A DNA stretch of 6,115 nucleotides from Desulfobulbaceae bacterium (GTDB lineage Bacteria > Desulfobacterota > Desulfobulbia > Desulfobulbales > Desulfurivibrionaceae), in assembly GCA_003517965.1 (NCBI GenBank), contig DOZO01000059.1, forward strand, positions 1 to 6,115, read 5' to 3'. The position numbers and the translations under genes are program-made. The notes beneath the pieces were generated by a model, which was not told where the DNA came from, did not search any database, and worked only from the letters and a program-made list of their open reading frames with translations. This document shows positions 1 to 5,824 of this stretch, one piece after another (position 1 is the first letter of the stretch; every line of letters starts with the position of its first letter).

Positions 1-1193
1 GCCTTCAGCACGGCTTCGGCCTTGTCTTTATGACAGGCGGCGCAGGTCTCTACCTTGCCCTTCTTGAGCAGCGGGTTTTTCTTGTTGTTGCCGACGTTAT
101 GGGAATCGTGACAATCGAAGCAGGCCATGCTGGCATGGACGCTGTGATCGCCCTTGATGGTGGAGCTCAGGCGGATGTCCATATCCTGCTGATGGTCGCG
201 GCGGCCCTTGCCGTCGATGGAGACCTGGCGATTGCCCTTGCCCCAGGCAGGCCGGGTGAACTCGGCGTAATCCTCGTAATGCTCGCCGAGGCGGTAGCCG
301 CGCAGATCATGGGAGGTCTTGCTTTTGACGCTCTTCTGGGTGCGGGTATGGCACTGGCCGCAGACCATCTGGCGCATGGTGACATCGGTGATCTTGGCCG
401 GCTGGATGATCGTATCCGCTCCGGGGTTCTTCACGTGCTCGCTGCCCGGCCCGTGGCACATTTCACAGCCGATCCGGATATCCGCGACAAAAAGATCCTT
501 CAGATCCTTGCGGTTGCCGGCCACATAGTCTGCCTTGGCTTTTTCCCATCCCTGGTAGTCAAAGCCGGTGGTATGGCAGCCGATACAGCGCTCCTGATAG
601 GAACGATGCTCCGCGTAGCCGCCCTTGTTGATCTTGCCGTCCTTGGGGTAGAGCTGCAGGAAGAGGAAGTGGTAACCGGCCCGTTCCTTGTTGCCGGCGA
701 ACTGGACGGTTTTCGACTTGTCGATGGTCCAGTCGATGCCGCCGTTTTCGGTTTTGGCCTCATAGGCCTCCATCGGTCCGCCGTCGTAGTAAACCAGGTA
801 ACGCTGCTTGTGGTTCTGGCCGACGATCACCCCGACATCCTTCCAGTCAAACTTTTTGGCCGAGACATAGACGGTGTTCTTGTCCTTCTGCTCGAGGGTC
901 ATGTGGCTGTCCAGCTTTGCCCAGTCCCGGCGAACCCACTCGTAGATGTTCTTTTCGTTGTCCTTGCCAATGGCCGGGCCGTACTTTGCCTTGTCGGTGT
1001 GCCGGGAAGTCGCCCAACCCTTATGGGTATCCGCATGACACTCCTTGCAGGCGTCGGCGCCGAGATACTTGCCGTTTTTGGCAATATCCAACTGCTTGGC
1101 CGACGGATACGCGGCCAAGGCCGAGCCTGCGGCTATGACGCCGCCAAGCACCAGCACGGCAGCTAAACTGATACTGCGCTTCATTGTTTGCAT
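1..1193 (-). CDS. Multiheme (at least six-heme) c-type cytochrome, 3' end outside window (cytA)
   Basis: Translating the minus strand from ATG 1193 gives 397 codons with no stop before the window edge. GGAGGAG lies just upstream of this ATG; the in-frame ATG at 1184 is too far from it. Residues 1-27 form a Sec signal peptide (KRS, a hydrophobic core, then SALA before AYPS). Six CXXCH heme sites follow: CKECH 49-53, CIGCH 203-207, CEMCH 243-247, CGQCH 278-282, CFDCH 358-362 and CAACH 384-388. The CHTTGF and GCEMCHGPGSEH contexts are typical of cytochrome c554-like multiheme proteins, and the last two sites form a doubled-CXXCH module. The family carries electrons in the periplasm or at the outer surface; partner and substrate cannot be read here. 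It is paralogous to the gene at 1492-2664 but has about 44 more residues between hemes 1 and 2. More hemes could lie beyond the window. Confidence 0.93.
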   Translation of the reverse strand, partial: MQTMKRSISLAAVLVLGGVIAAGSALAAYPSAKQLDIAKNGKYLGADACKECHADTHKGWATSRHTDKAKYGPAIGKDNEKNIYEWVRRDWAKLDSHMTLEQKDKNTVYVSAKKFDWKDVGVIVGQNHKQRYLVYYDGGPMEAYEAKTENGGIDWTIDKSKTVQFAGNKERAGYHFLFLQLYPKDGKINKGGYAEHRSYQERCIGCHTTGFDYQGWEKAKADYVAGNRKDLKDLFVADIRIGCEMCHGPGSEHVKNPGADTIIQPAKITDVTMRQMVCGQCHTRTQKSVKSKTSHDLRGYRLGEHYEDYAEFTRPAWGKGNRQVSIDGKGRRDHQQDMDIRLSSTIKGDHSVHASMACFDCHDSHNVGNNKKNPLLKKGKVETCAACHKDKAEAVLK

Positions 1194-1336
1194 GTTCTCC
1201 TCCAAGAGATAGGGTGTTTAAATGTTTTTCTGACTATTGCCGCAGGCGGAGCGCATTGTCTGCGTCCTGCTGCTGCCAGCCACAAAAACGGGGAAATCTT
1301 TAGTTAGAGTTATTACTCTTAAACAATAAAGGGAAA
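1194..1336 (-). promoter_or_regulatory. Long structured 5' leader of the cytA cytochrome gene
   Basis: If TTATCT at 1339-1344 is a -10 element, the transcript carries about 138 nt before the ATG. Two stem-loops are visible. The first is AGAGT (1306-1310) with ACTCT (1315-1319) around a 4-nt loop. The second is two-tiered: GCAGG (1242-1246) with CCTGC (1266-1270), enclosing CGCA (1252-1255) with TGCG (1261-1264) and a 5-nt loop. The ribosome binding site GGAGGAG lies at about 1197-1203. I looked for a cyclic-di-GMP (GEMM) riboswitch, which often precedes Geobacter cytochromes, and did not find its conserved core. Confidence 0.35.
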
Positions 1337-1353
1337 CCAGATAAGCTTGCTTG
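1337..1353 (-). promoter_or_regulatory. Promoter-like box of the cytA cytochrome gene
   Basis: The minus strand reads CAAGCAAGCTTATCTGG. The same sequence, apart from three positions, occurs upstream of the second cytochrome gene at 2780-2796, and both copies sit 26 bp downstream of the shared palindrome. TTATCT may serve as a weak -10 hexamer. The position 17 bp upstream has only a poor -35 (TTGGGC), as expected of an activator-dependent promoter. The promoter role is inferred; the conservation is seen directly. Confidence 0.5.
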
Positions 1354-1370
1354 ACAGAATCGCCCAAAGT

Positions 1371-1388
1371 TGTGAAGTATTATTCACA
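1371..1388 (-). promoter_or_regulatory. Palindromic operator upstream of cytA
   Basis: The minus strand reads TGTGAATAATACTTCACA, with perfect TGTGAA/TTCACA half-sites around six bases. It matches the site at 2814-2831 in 16 of 18 positions. The centre falls near -47 if the TTATCT box is the -10, which fits an activator. The half-sites resemble CRP/FNR-family TGTGA/TCACA, but the gap between those pentamers is 8 bases rather than the usual 6. An ArsR-type dimer, such as the output domain of the neighbouring response regulator, could also bind such an inverted repeat. Confidence 0.6.
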
Positions 1389-1409
1389 GAAGTGTTCCTC
1401 GCGGAATAA

Positions 1410-1425
1410 CCTGCCTTCAGGCAGG
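1410..1425. repeat. Short perfect inverted repeat upstream of the cytA operator
   Basis: CCTGCC and GGCAGG flank the 4-nt loop TTCA. The repeat lies 21 bp upstream of the cytA palindrome, on its far side from the gene. Neither strand has a T-run after it, so it is not a classic terminator. It could be an extra protein site or chance; nothing similar stands out near the second cytochrome gene. Confidence 0.35.
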
Positions 1426-1440
1426 AAAGAACTGCATAAG

Positions 1441-1474
1441 AAAAAAGGGGCTGGATTTCTCCAGCCCCTTTTTT
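1441..1474 (-). terminator. Rho-independent terminator after cytB, probably bidirectional
   Basis: GGGGCTGG (1447-1454) pairs perfectly with CCAGCCCC (1461-1468) around a 6-nt loop. The stem is flanked by six A and six T, giving a 14-bp stem and a T-run in either direction. It starts 17 nt after the stop codon of the cytochrome gene ending at 1492. The next cytochrome gene therefore needs its own promoter, which agrees with the operator and box found beyond it. No plus-strand gene that could use it is seen nearby. Confidence 0.92.
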
Positions 1475-1491
1475 ACAGATGGATGTCTGTT

Positions 1492-2664
1492 CTACTTCTT
1501 GTTCAATTCCGGAGTCACGTTTGAAACCGGTTTGGACGGCCTGTTCTGGTCTTTAAAGAAGGTGTGGGTTCTGACTGTGAGGTTCTTTGCTGTACCTGCA
1601 GTACCCGGCATGATTTTCTCGTAGCTGTAGGTGTCGTTGTGGCAGGTCTTGCATGTGTCTTTTGCCACCTTTGCCGTGATTTTTTTGCCTGCGTGGGGTG
1701 AGTGGCAATCGTTGCAGCTCAGGATGTCGTTCTTGTAATGCTTGGACTGAAGGAAGCCCTGGTACTGCTGATGATGCTTTGCCTCTTCATACACGCCGTT
1801 CTTTTTCGAAGTCTCGTCAAGAATGAAAAGGCCCTTCAGGTCGCCATGATACTCGGCATCAAATTTGTCTTCAGGCTGAATGCCGGGCATAACAGCATGT
1901 TCCGGATACCATTTTGTCCAGTCATCAGAAGGCTTGAAGGAATCACCGACCTTAGGTGTCGGCAAATCTTCGCGGGGATTACCTTGGGGGGTCTTGAAGG
2001 CTTCGTTTTCTATGCGGTTATGACAGTAACCGCAAGCCCTTGTTTGCTCTGCTTTTGATTGTTTTGCAGGATTCCAGATGGTGCCTTTTTTGACGCCACT
2101 CACGTGTTTTGCCCCGGGGCCATGGCACGCTTCGCAGCCGACATTCGCTTCGGTAAAGGAAGCCTTGGCGGTTTTGGGATTTTGAGGATCATAGGAGGTA
2201 AGACGGTATCCGGTTGTATGACAGGTGCCGCAGATGAATTCCCAGTCATTTTTGTTGCCGTAGGGCTCCCACTGGCCGCTCACCACGTTGAATTGTTTGT
2301 CCATAAACTGGTGATAGCCGGTGGTCTCATCTGTTACCAGGAATCTCTGTTTCCACCTGGAACCGCCCACTACCATCTTTACATCAGCCAGAGCAAACGC
2401 CTTGCCGGTTACATTTCCCTTTGTCGGCCCAGGATTTGTTCCGTCCGTTGCCCATTTATCAACAACCGCCTTCAAAATGCCGTCATCTTTACTCCTGACC
2501 ATTTTGCTGTGCATACTGCTGTTCTGCCAGCTCTCATACTCTGCCTTGTGGCACATTTTGCACTTGGCGGAACCGACGAACTCGTCCCCGGCGGCTATGG
2601 CCGACGTGACAAGGCCGGCACTGCATAATGCCATTACTGCTGCTGCCATGATTTTCCTGCGCAT
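1492..2664 (-). CDS. Six-heme c-type cytochrome, complete (cytB)
   Basis: This is a 390-residue exported multiheme cytochrome. ATG 2664 is chosen because AGGAGG lies 6 nt upstream and a good signal peptide begins there (MRRKIM, hydrophobic core, AIAA before GDEF, cleavage near residue 25). The open frame continues 35 codons further upstream, but without a ribosome site or signal-like sequence. Heme sites are CKMCH 35-39, CGTCH 145-149, CEACH 177-181, CGYCH 211-215, CNDCH 317-321 and CKTCH 338-342. The six sites occur in the same order and contexts as in cytA (CHTTGY, GCEACHGPGAKH, CNDCHSPH). Histidines 52, 118, 187, 309 and 324 have counterparts in cytA and are candidate distal heme ligands. 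Cys14 lies in the signal peptide without a lipobox, so a lipoprotein is unlikely. The role is electron transfer outside the inner membrane; the substrate is unknown. Codon third positions look less GC-rich than in cytA. Confidence 0.95.
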   Translation of the reverse strand: MRRKIMAAAVMALCSAGLVTSAIAAGDEFVGSAKCKMCHKAEYESWQNSSMHSKMVRSKDDGILKAVVDKWATDGTNPGPTKGNVTGKAFALADVKMVVGGSRWKQRFLVTDETTGYHQFMDKQFNVVSGQWEPYGNKNDWEFICGTCHTTGYRLTSYDPQNPKTAKASFTEANVGCEACHGPGAKHVSGVKKGTIWNPAKQSKAEQTRACGYCHNRIENEAFKTPQGNPREDLPTPKVGDSFKPSDDWTKWYPEHAVMPGIQPEDKFDAEYHGDLKGLFILDETSKKNGVYEEAKHHQQYQGFLQSKHYKNDILSCNDCHSPHAGKKITAKVAKDTCKTCHNDTYSYEKIMPGTAGTAKNLTVRTHTFFKDQNRPSKPVSNVTPELNKK

Positions 2665-2703
2665 GTACTTCCTCCTCAAATATGGTTTTACTGCACTGAT
2701 GGC

Positions 2704-2732
2704 GACTGTAATGTTGACTTTCGGATACAGTC
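2704..2732 (-). repeat. Inverted repeat in the leader of cytB
   Basis: GACTGTA (2704-2710) and TACAGTC (2726-2732) are a perfect 7-bp pair around a 15-nt loop. They lie about 40 nt ahead of the cytB start, inside the leader of roughly 110 nt expected if transcription begins near 2775. The repeat could be an RNA stem-loop or a protein site. I see no known riboswitch here. Confidence 0.3.
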
Positions 2733-2779
2733 CCATGCACAAATCTTCATAGTTGTTACACTGAAGCAATCTATGGCAT

Positions 2780-2796
2780 CCAGATAATTTTACTTG
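2780..2796 (-). promoter_or_regulatory. Promoter-like box of the cytB cytochrome gene
   Basis: The minus strand reads CAAGTAAAATTATCTGG. It shares TTATCTGG and CAAG-N-AA with the box at 1337-1353. Both copies lie exactly 26 bp from the palindromic operator. No good -35 is present (CAACTC at 17-bp spacing), so an activator is probably needed. The promoter role is inferred from conservation. Confidence 0.5.
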
Positions 2797-2803
2797 GTTG
2801 GAT

Positions 2804-2845
2804 TGAGTTGATTTGTGGAGTTTTATTCACAACTTAATGAGTTGA
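2804..2845. repeat. TGAGTTGA direct repeats flanking the cytB operator
   Basis: Identical octamers TGAGTTGA occupy 2804-2811 and 2838-2845, start-to-start 34 bp, one on each side of the palindrome at 2814-2831. The cytA operator has no such flanks. They may be additional regulator contacts specific to cytB, or chance in AT-rich sequence. Confidence 0.3.
2814..2831 (-). promoter_or_regulatory. Palindromic operator upstream of cytB
   Basis: The minus strand reads TGTGAATAAAACTCCACA. It differs from the cytA site only at positions 10 and 14. The match extends two further bases (AA) on the distal plus-strand context, giving TGTGAATAAWACTYCACAA in both. It lies 149 bp ahead of the cytB start codon, between cytB and the response regulator gene. 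The same site at the same distance from the TTATCTGG box in two places is strong internal evidence of function. The identity of the binding protein is inference. Confidence 0.6.
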
Positions 2846-2897
2846 GTTTGTCGGTTAGTGGCTGAGTGAACTCTCTGGTGATTCGTAATGCTTCGTT

Positions 2898-3545
2898 TTA
2901 GGGGTTAATGCTCCCGCTGATGAAGGAGAGGCAGCCGGCGGCCCGATGGCCGGCCGCGGTGAGAGTATAAGTCTTGTCCTGACCATGTTCGATAAATCCG
3001 GCCTCGCGCAGAACTTTCAGGTGAAAATTTACCTTGGTGTGATCCTCCACCTCGAGAAGCCGGACCAGATCCATGAAACGGCTTTGTCCTTGCCGCTCCA
3101 ATACCAGGAGAATCTGACGGCGCAGGGCGTTGGCCAGTCCATTGAATATCCCGTCCAGCTCGACGGCCTCGCCCTCCAGAAAACGGGCCTTCTGGAGATT
3201 GCGCCGCACCGCCAGCATCAGGGCCTCTATCTTGAAGGGCTTGACTATATAGTCATCTGCCCCCTGTTGCAGGGCCTGGACCGCGTTCTGCACCGAGGCG
3301 AAGGCAGTCATTATAATAATCCTGGTTCTGGGCGCCTGTTTTCTGATCAGCGGAATCGCGCTCATTCCGTCGGTGCCCGGCATCACCATGTCCAGCAGGA
3401 TCAGGTGGAACGGGGTGCTCTTCAGCATGGTCAGCGCCTGATCGGCGTTGGCCGCTTCCTGGACGGCCAGGCCTTCCCGGGTCAGAACTTCGACCAGAGT
3501 GGATCGTAATTCGTTTTCGTCGTCTACTACCAGAATATTTTCCAT
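2898..3545 (-). CDS. Response regulator: receiver domain plus ArsR-type winged-helix output
   Basis: The product has 215 residues from ATG 3545, which has GGAG 7 nt upstream. An ATG two codons earlier (3551) touches that GGAG and is less likely. Residues 1-120 are a CheY-like receiver: Asp8 and Asp9 acidic pocket, Asp52 phospho-acceptor in LLDMVMPG, Thr80 in MTA, Lys102 in VKPF. After a linker, residues 131-205 form a winged helix of ArsR/HTH_20 type: LANALRRQILLVLE, then KVNFHLKVLREAGFIE as recognition helix, then YTLTAAGHRA as the wing. Receiver-ArsR fusions are uncommon compared with OmpR, NarL or NtrC outputs. The gene follows the kinase by 29 nt and is surely its partner. It ends 66 nt before the cytB operator, with no terminator seen between. 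A role in controlling the two cytochromes is inferred from position and the shared palindrome. Confidence 0.93.
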   Translation of the reverse strand: MENILVVDDENELRSTLVEVLTREGLAVQEAANADQALTMLKSTPFHLILLDMVMPGTDGMSAIPLIRKQAPRTRIIIMTAFASVQNAVQALQQGADDYIVKPFKIEALMLAVRRNLQKARFLEGEAVELDGIFNGLANALRRQILLVLERQGQSRFMDLVRLLEVEDHTKVNFHLKVLREAGFIEHGQDKTYTLTAAGHRAAGCLSFISGSINP

Positions 3546-3574
3546 GTTCATTCTCCGGGATTGCGTTGCCTTTA

Positions 3575-5020
3575 TTATTGAGCAGGGGGCATTTTTCTGA
3601 TTATGTGCCTTTCACGCCCGAGAGGAAAGGTCAGAGTGACTATTGCGCCGGTTCCTTCGAGGCGGGCGGCTACCTCGATGATACCGCCGTGCAGTTCCAT
3701 GATGCCGTAACAGATTGCAAGGCCAAGGCCGGTGCCCTGACCGATTTCTTTGGTGGTGAAAAACGGCTCCAGCACCAGCCCCATTTTTCCAGGGGGGAAC
3801 CCGGCGCCGTGATCGGCGACCCGGACTATTAACTGTTTACCCTCCTGCCAGCCAGTTACTTCGATGTCTCCGCCTTTCGGCATGGCGTCCATGGCGTTGA
3901 GGAAGAGATTGAGGAACAGTTCTTCCAGTTTCAGAGGGATACCGGGCAATAGCGGCAGGTCTTCAAGGCGACAGTGTAAATGATAGTTGTTGGCGCGATG
4001 GGCGGCCAGTTGCCAGGCATGATTGACTGCTCGCGCAAGATCAACAGGTATGAATTCCACGCTGGTTTCCCTGCCGCCGGCAAAAATCAGCAGTTCTTGG
4101 GCGATCCGAGCCGTTTTTTCGATGTTGCGCTCGATGAGGCTTAGTCTGGCGAGTACCTTTTCGGGTAGGGCGACCACGGTCGGTTCCTGCTGGAGCAATT
4201 CCAGTTGGAGGGAGACACTGGTCAGGGGGTTGTTGATTTCATGAGCCACCCCGGCGGCGAGTCGTCCCACCGCGCTTAGTTTTTCCGAACGGGCCGCCAG
4301 TTGTAAGCGTTCGGCGATCTTGGCTTCCCGTTCATCCAAAAACAGATCCAGGGCGTACATAATGAAATGGAGCACCACAAAGGCGGAAAGTCCGCGCCAT
4401 ATCTCAACCGGGAGTAGAACCACAGTCCCGGAAGGAACCAGTCCGGTCCAGACGCCGTAAATCATGAAAGCGATTCCCGCCCCGGTGAAGTTGCCCGCCC
4501 CCCGGACGCTCAAGCCCCGCAGGCGGCGGGCGTACAGGAGAAATCCGGCCCCGGTGAGAAAGGCCGCGGGGAAGGCGAGCAGCCGCCGAAGGTCGTATTC
4601 GATGATCTCCAGAAAGGCGAGCGAGTTCGTGGGGTGGCGTAGCATCAACACAAGTCCGAAAAGTTCAAATAGAATGAGCAGGGACATGATGAGCCAGATT
4701 CTGGCCCGCCGGGCCAGAATCCAGTGCATGGTGAGACCGAAAAGAAACAGGAAAAGAAAGGAGACAAAGGCCAGGAGCAGGCTGATGTGCCGGACGTGGG
4801 TGGCCACCACCTCGTGCACCGGTAAGTGGAGATGCCGGAACATTTCCAGCCATTCGTGAAAGGCGTGGGTGAAGGCAAACAGGGCCAGCAACCAGAACAA
4901 CCCAGCGATCTTCAGATTGGCAAAGGTCTTACGCCGTGAGGTGATGGCGGCGCCGATGGCAAAAAAAGCTGCCCCGTAAAGAAGATAGATTAGAAAAGTT
5001 TGCAGGGGATCAAGGGGCAT
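3575..5020 (-). CDS. Membrane sensor histidine kinase with His-rich seven-segment N-terminus
   Basis: The 481-residue product starts at ATG 5020, with GGAG 6 nt upstream. Residues 1-228 hold about seven hydrophobic segments (roughly 6-27, 35-54, 76-100, 106-127, 144-165, 177-200, 206-228) and no PAS or large periplasmic domain. The kinase core is complete. The H-box is VAHEINNPL with His260, the N-box NLFLNAMDAMP with Asn375, and the G1 box VADHGAGF with Asp403. The F-box is EPFFTTKE and the G2 box GQGTGLGL. This is the NtrB-like class. Between segments 2 and 3, seven histidines fall within residues 52-78 (52, 55, 63, 65, 69, 75, 78), including FTHAFHEWLEMF. They could bind metal or heme, or line a redox or quinone site; this is inference. 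It is the first gene of a kinase-regulator operon, and the signal it senses is not readable from sequence. Confidence 0.94.
   Translation of the reverse strand: MPLDPLQTFLIYLLYGAAFFAIGAAITSRRKTFANLKIAGLFWLLALFAFTHAFHEWLEMFRHLHLPVHEVVATHVRHISLLLAFVSFLFLFLFGLTMHWILARRARIWLIMSLLILFELFGLVLMLRHPTNSLAFLEIIEYDLRRLLAFPAAFLTGAGFLLYARRLRGLSVRGAGNFTGAGIAFMIYGVWTGLVPSGTVVLLPVEIWRGLSAFVVLHFIMYALDLFLDEREAKIAERLQLAARSEKLSAVGRLAAGVAHEINNPLTSVSLQLELLQQEPTVVALPEKVLARLSLIERNIEKTARIAQELLIFAGGRETSVEFIPVDLARAVNHAWQLAAHRANNYHLHCRLEDLPLLPGIPLKLEELFLNLFLNAMDAMPKGGDIEVTGWQEGKQLIVRVADHGAGFPPGKMGLVLEPFFTTKEIGQGTGLGLAICYGIMELHGGIIEVAARLEGTGAIVTLTFPLGRERHIIRKMPPAQ
4697..4721. repeat. Perfect 11-bp inverted repeat inside the kinase gene
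   Basis: GATTCTGGCCC and GGGCCAGAATC flank a 3-nt loop (GCC). It encodes the near-symmetric peptide ILARRARI in the loop between membrane segments 3 and 4. The mRNA could fold a strong hairpin here. The symmetry may simply follow from the amino-acid pattern. Confidence 0.6.
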
Positions 5021-5082
5021 GAAGTCTCCAGCGGGTGGTCGTTTATTTGCATACTGTTTCAGACCGTTTTCAACCAGCGCCG

Positions 5083-5111
5083 AGCTTACGGAGAAAAGAA
5101 GTTGTTGTCAA
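5083..5111 (-). promoter_or_regulatory. Probable sigma70-type promoter of the kinase-regulator operon
   Basis: On the minus strand, TTGACA (5106-5111) is a perfect -35. It is followed after 17 bp by TAAGCT (5083-5088), which keeps the most conserved -10 bases (T1, A2, T6). Transcription would begin near 5076, leaving about 55 nt before the kinase ATG. The cytochrome palindrome is absent here, so there is no sign of autoregulation through that site. Confidence 0.5.
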
Positions 5112-5215
5112 TAGCGGTTGGGTTTCATTTTTTTCGAGCGCGTTATATTTGTTCGTCTTTTTGCCCCGAACCGGATAAAATGGTGCTCCCTCAACCAAGC
5201 AAGGAGCGTTGCACT

Positions 5216-5824
5216 ATGCACAATCTCGTCAACTGGCTCGTGGAGAGTATCGGAGCCATGGGCTATCCGGGGATCTTCATCCTGATGGCCATGGAGAGTT
5301 CGGTATTTCCGGTGCCCAGCGAGCTGGTCATGCCCCCGGCCGGGTATCTCGTCCAGGCGGGGAAGATGGACATGCTGCCGGTTATTCTCAGCGGCACCTT
5401 TGGTAGCCTTTTTGGCGCCTACCTTAATTATTTCGCTTCTCGTTATCTGGGCAGACCGCTTCTCTTGAAGTATGGGAAATATGTTTGGATTACCGAGGAG
5501 AAATTTGCCAAGGTTGAGTGCTTTTTCCTCAAGCATGGAGAGATTTCGACCTTTATTGGCCGCCTTTTGCCGGTGATCCGCCACCTCATTTCGCTTCCGG
5601 CCGGGCTGGCCGGGATGAATCACTGGAAATTTTCGTTTTATACCTTGTTGGGCGCAGGGATTTGGGTGACGGTGCTTACCTGGATCGGATATTTCATCGG
5701 CAGCAATCAGGAATTGATCATGAAATATTCGCACCAGGCCATCGTGGGGGTGCTTGTCTTCTCTGCCCTGCTCATCATCGTCTACATCAAGTTTCAGCCG
5801 AAAAAGTGTGCAGAGCGGAGTTGA
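5216..5824 (+). CDS. DedA-family (VTT domain) inner-membrane protein
   Basis: The 202-residue product starts at ATG 5216, with AGGAG 9 nt upstream. The frame is open further upstream, but the earlier ATGs (for example 5180) have no ribosome site and add sequence unlike the family. DedA hallmarks are present. MESSVFPVPSELVMPPAGYL at 26-45 includes Glu27, Pro34 and Glu36. FIGRLLPVIRHLISLPAG at 113-130 carries the conserved Arg116 and Arg122 pair. Hydrophobic segments fall around 12-30, 50-75, 135-165 and 175-193. The length of about 200 is normal. Family members act in the inner membrane in lipid-carrier or phospholipid translocation and in proton-motive-force homeostasis. The specific substrate here is unknown. 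It is divergent from the kinase gene and there is no evident functional tie to the cytochromes. Confidence 0.93.
   Translation: MHNLVNWLVESIGAMGYPGIFILMAMESSVFPVPSELVMPPAGYLVQAGKMDMLPVILSGTFGSLFGAYLNYFASRYLGRPLLLKYGKYVWITEEKFAKVECFFLKHGEISTFIGRLLPVIRHLISLPAGLAGMNHWKFSFYTLLGAGIWVTVLTWIGYFIGSNQELIMKYSHQAIVGVLVFSALLIIVYIKFQPKKCAERS

Noticed and set aside
30..1166. Long plus-strand open frame of 378 codons opposite cytA
   Set aside because: It is antisense to a clear cytochrome gene with signal peptide, ribosome site and six CXXCH motifs. Its product is a low-complexity Val/Ala/Leu-rich sequence with no recognisable domain, as expected from the complement of GC-rich codons.
1194..1336. Cyclic-di-GMP (GEMM) riboswitch before cytA
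   Set aside because: GGACGCAGACA on the minus strand recalls part of the core, but the other conserved segments and stems are missing.
1346..1385. Plus-strand TTGACA at 1351 as a promoter
   Set aside because: The nearest -10-like TATTAT is about 21 bp away and no plus-strand gene follows.
1702..2752. Plus-strand open frames opposite cytB
   Set aside because: They have no ribosome sites and no recognisable products, and they lie entirely antisense to the cytochrome gene.
2665..2769. A 35-codon N-terminal extension of cytB
   Set aside because: ATG 2769 has no ribosome site and would fall almost at the inferred transcript start. The signal peptide and AGGAGG point to ATG 2664.
2755..2780. Sigma54 (-24/-12) promoter before cytB
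   Set aside because: TGG and TTGC are present but GG and GC are 12 bases apart instead of 10.
2946..3509. Plus-strand open frame opposite the response regulator
   Set aside because: It is a shadow of the receiver domain gene, whose active-site residues are all present on the minus strand.
5104..5148. TTATAT at 5143-5148 as -10 of the DedA gene
   Set aside because: No acceptable -35 lies at 16-18 bp, so the DedA promoter is left unassigned.
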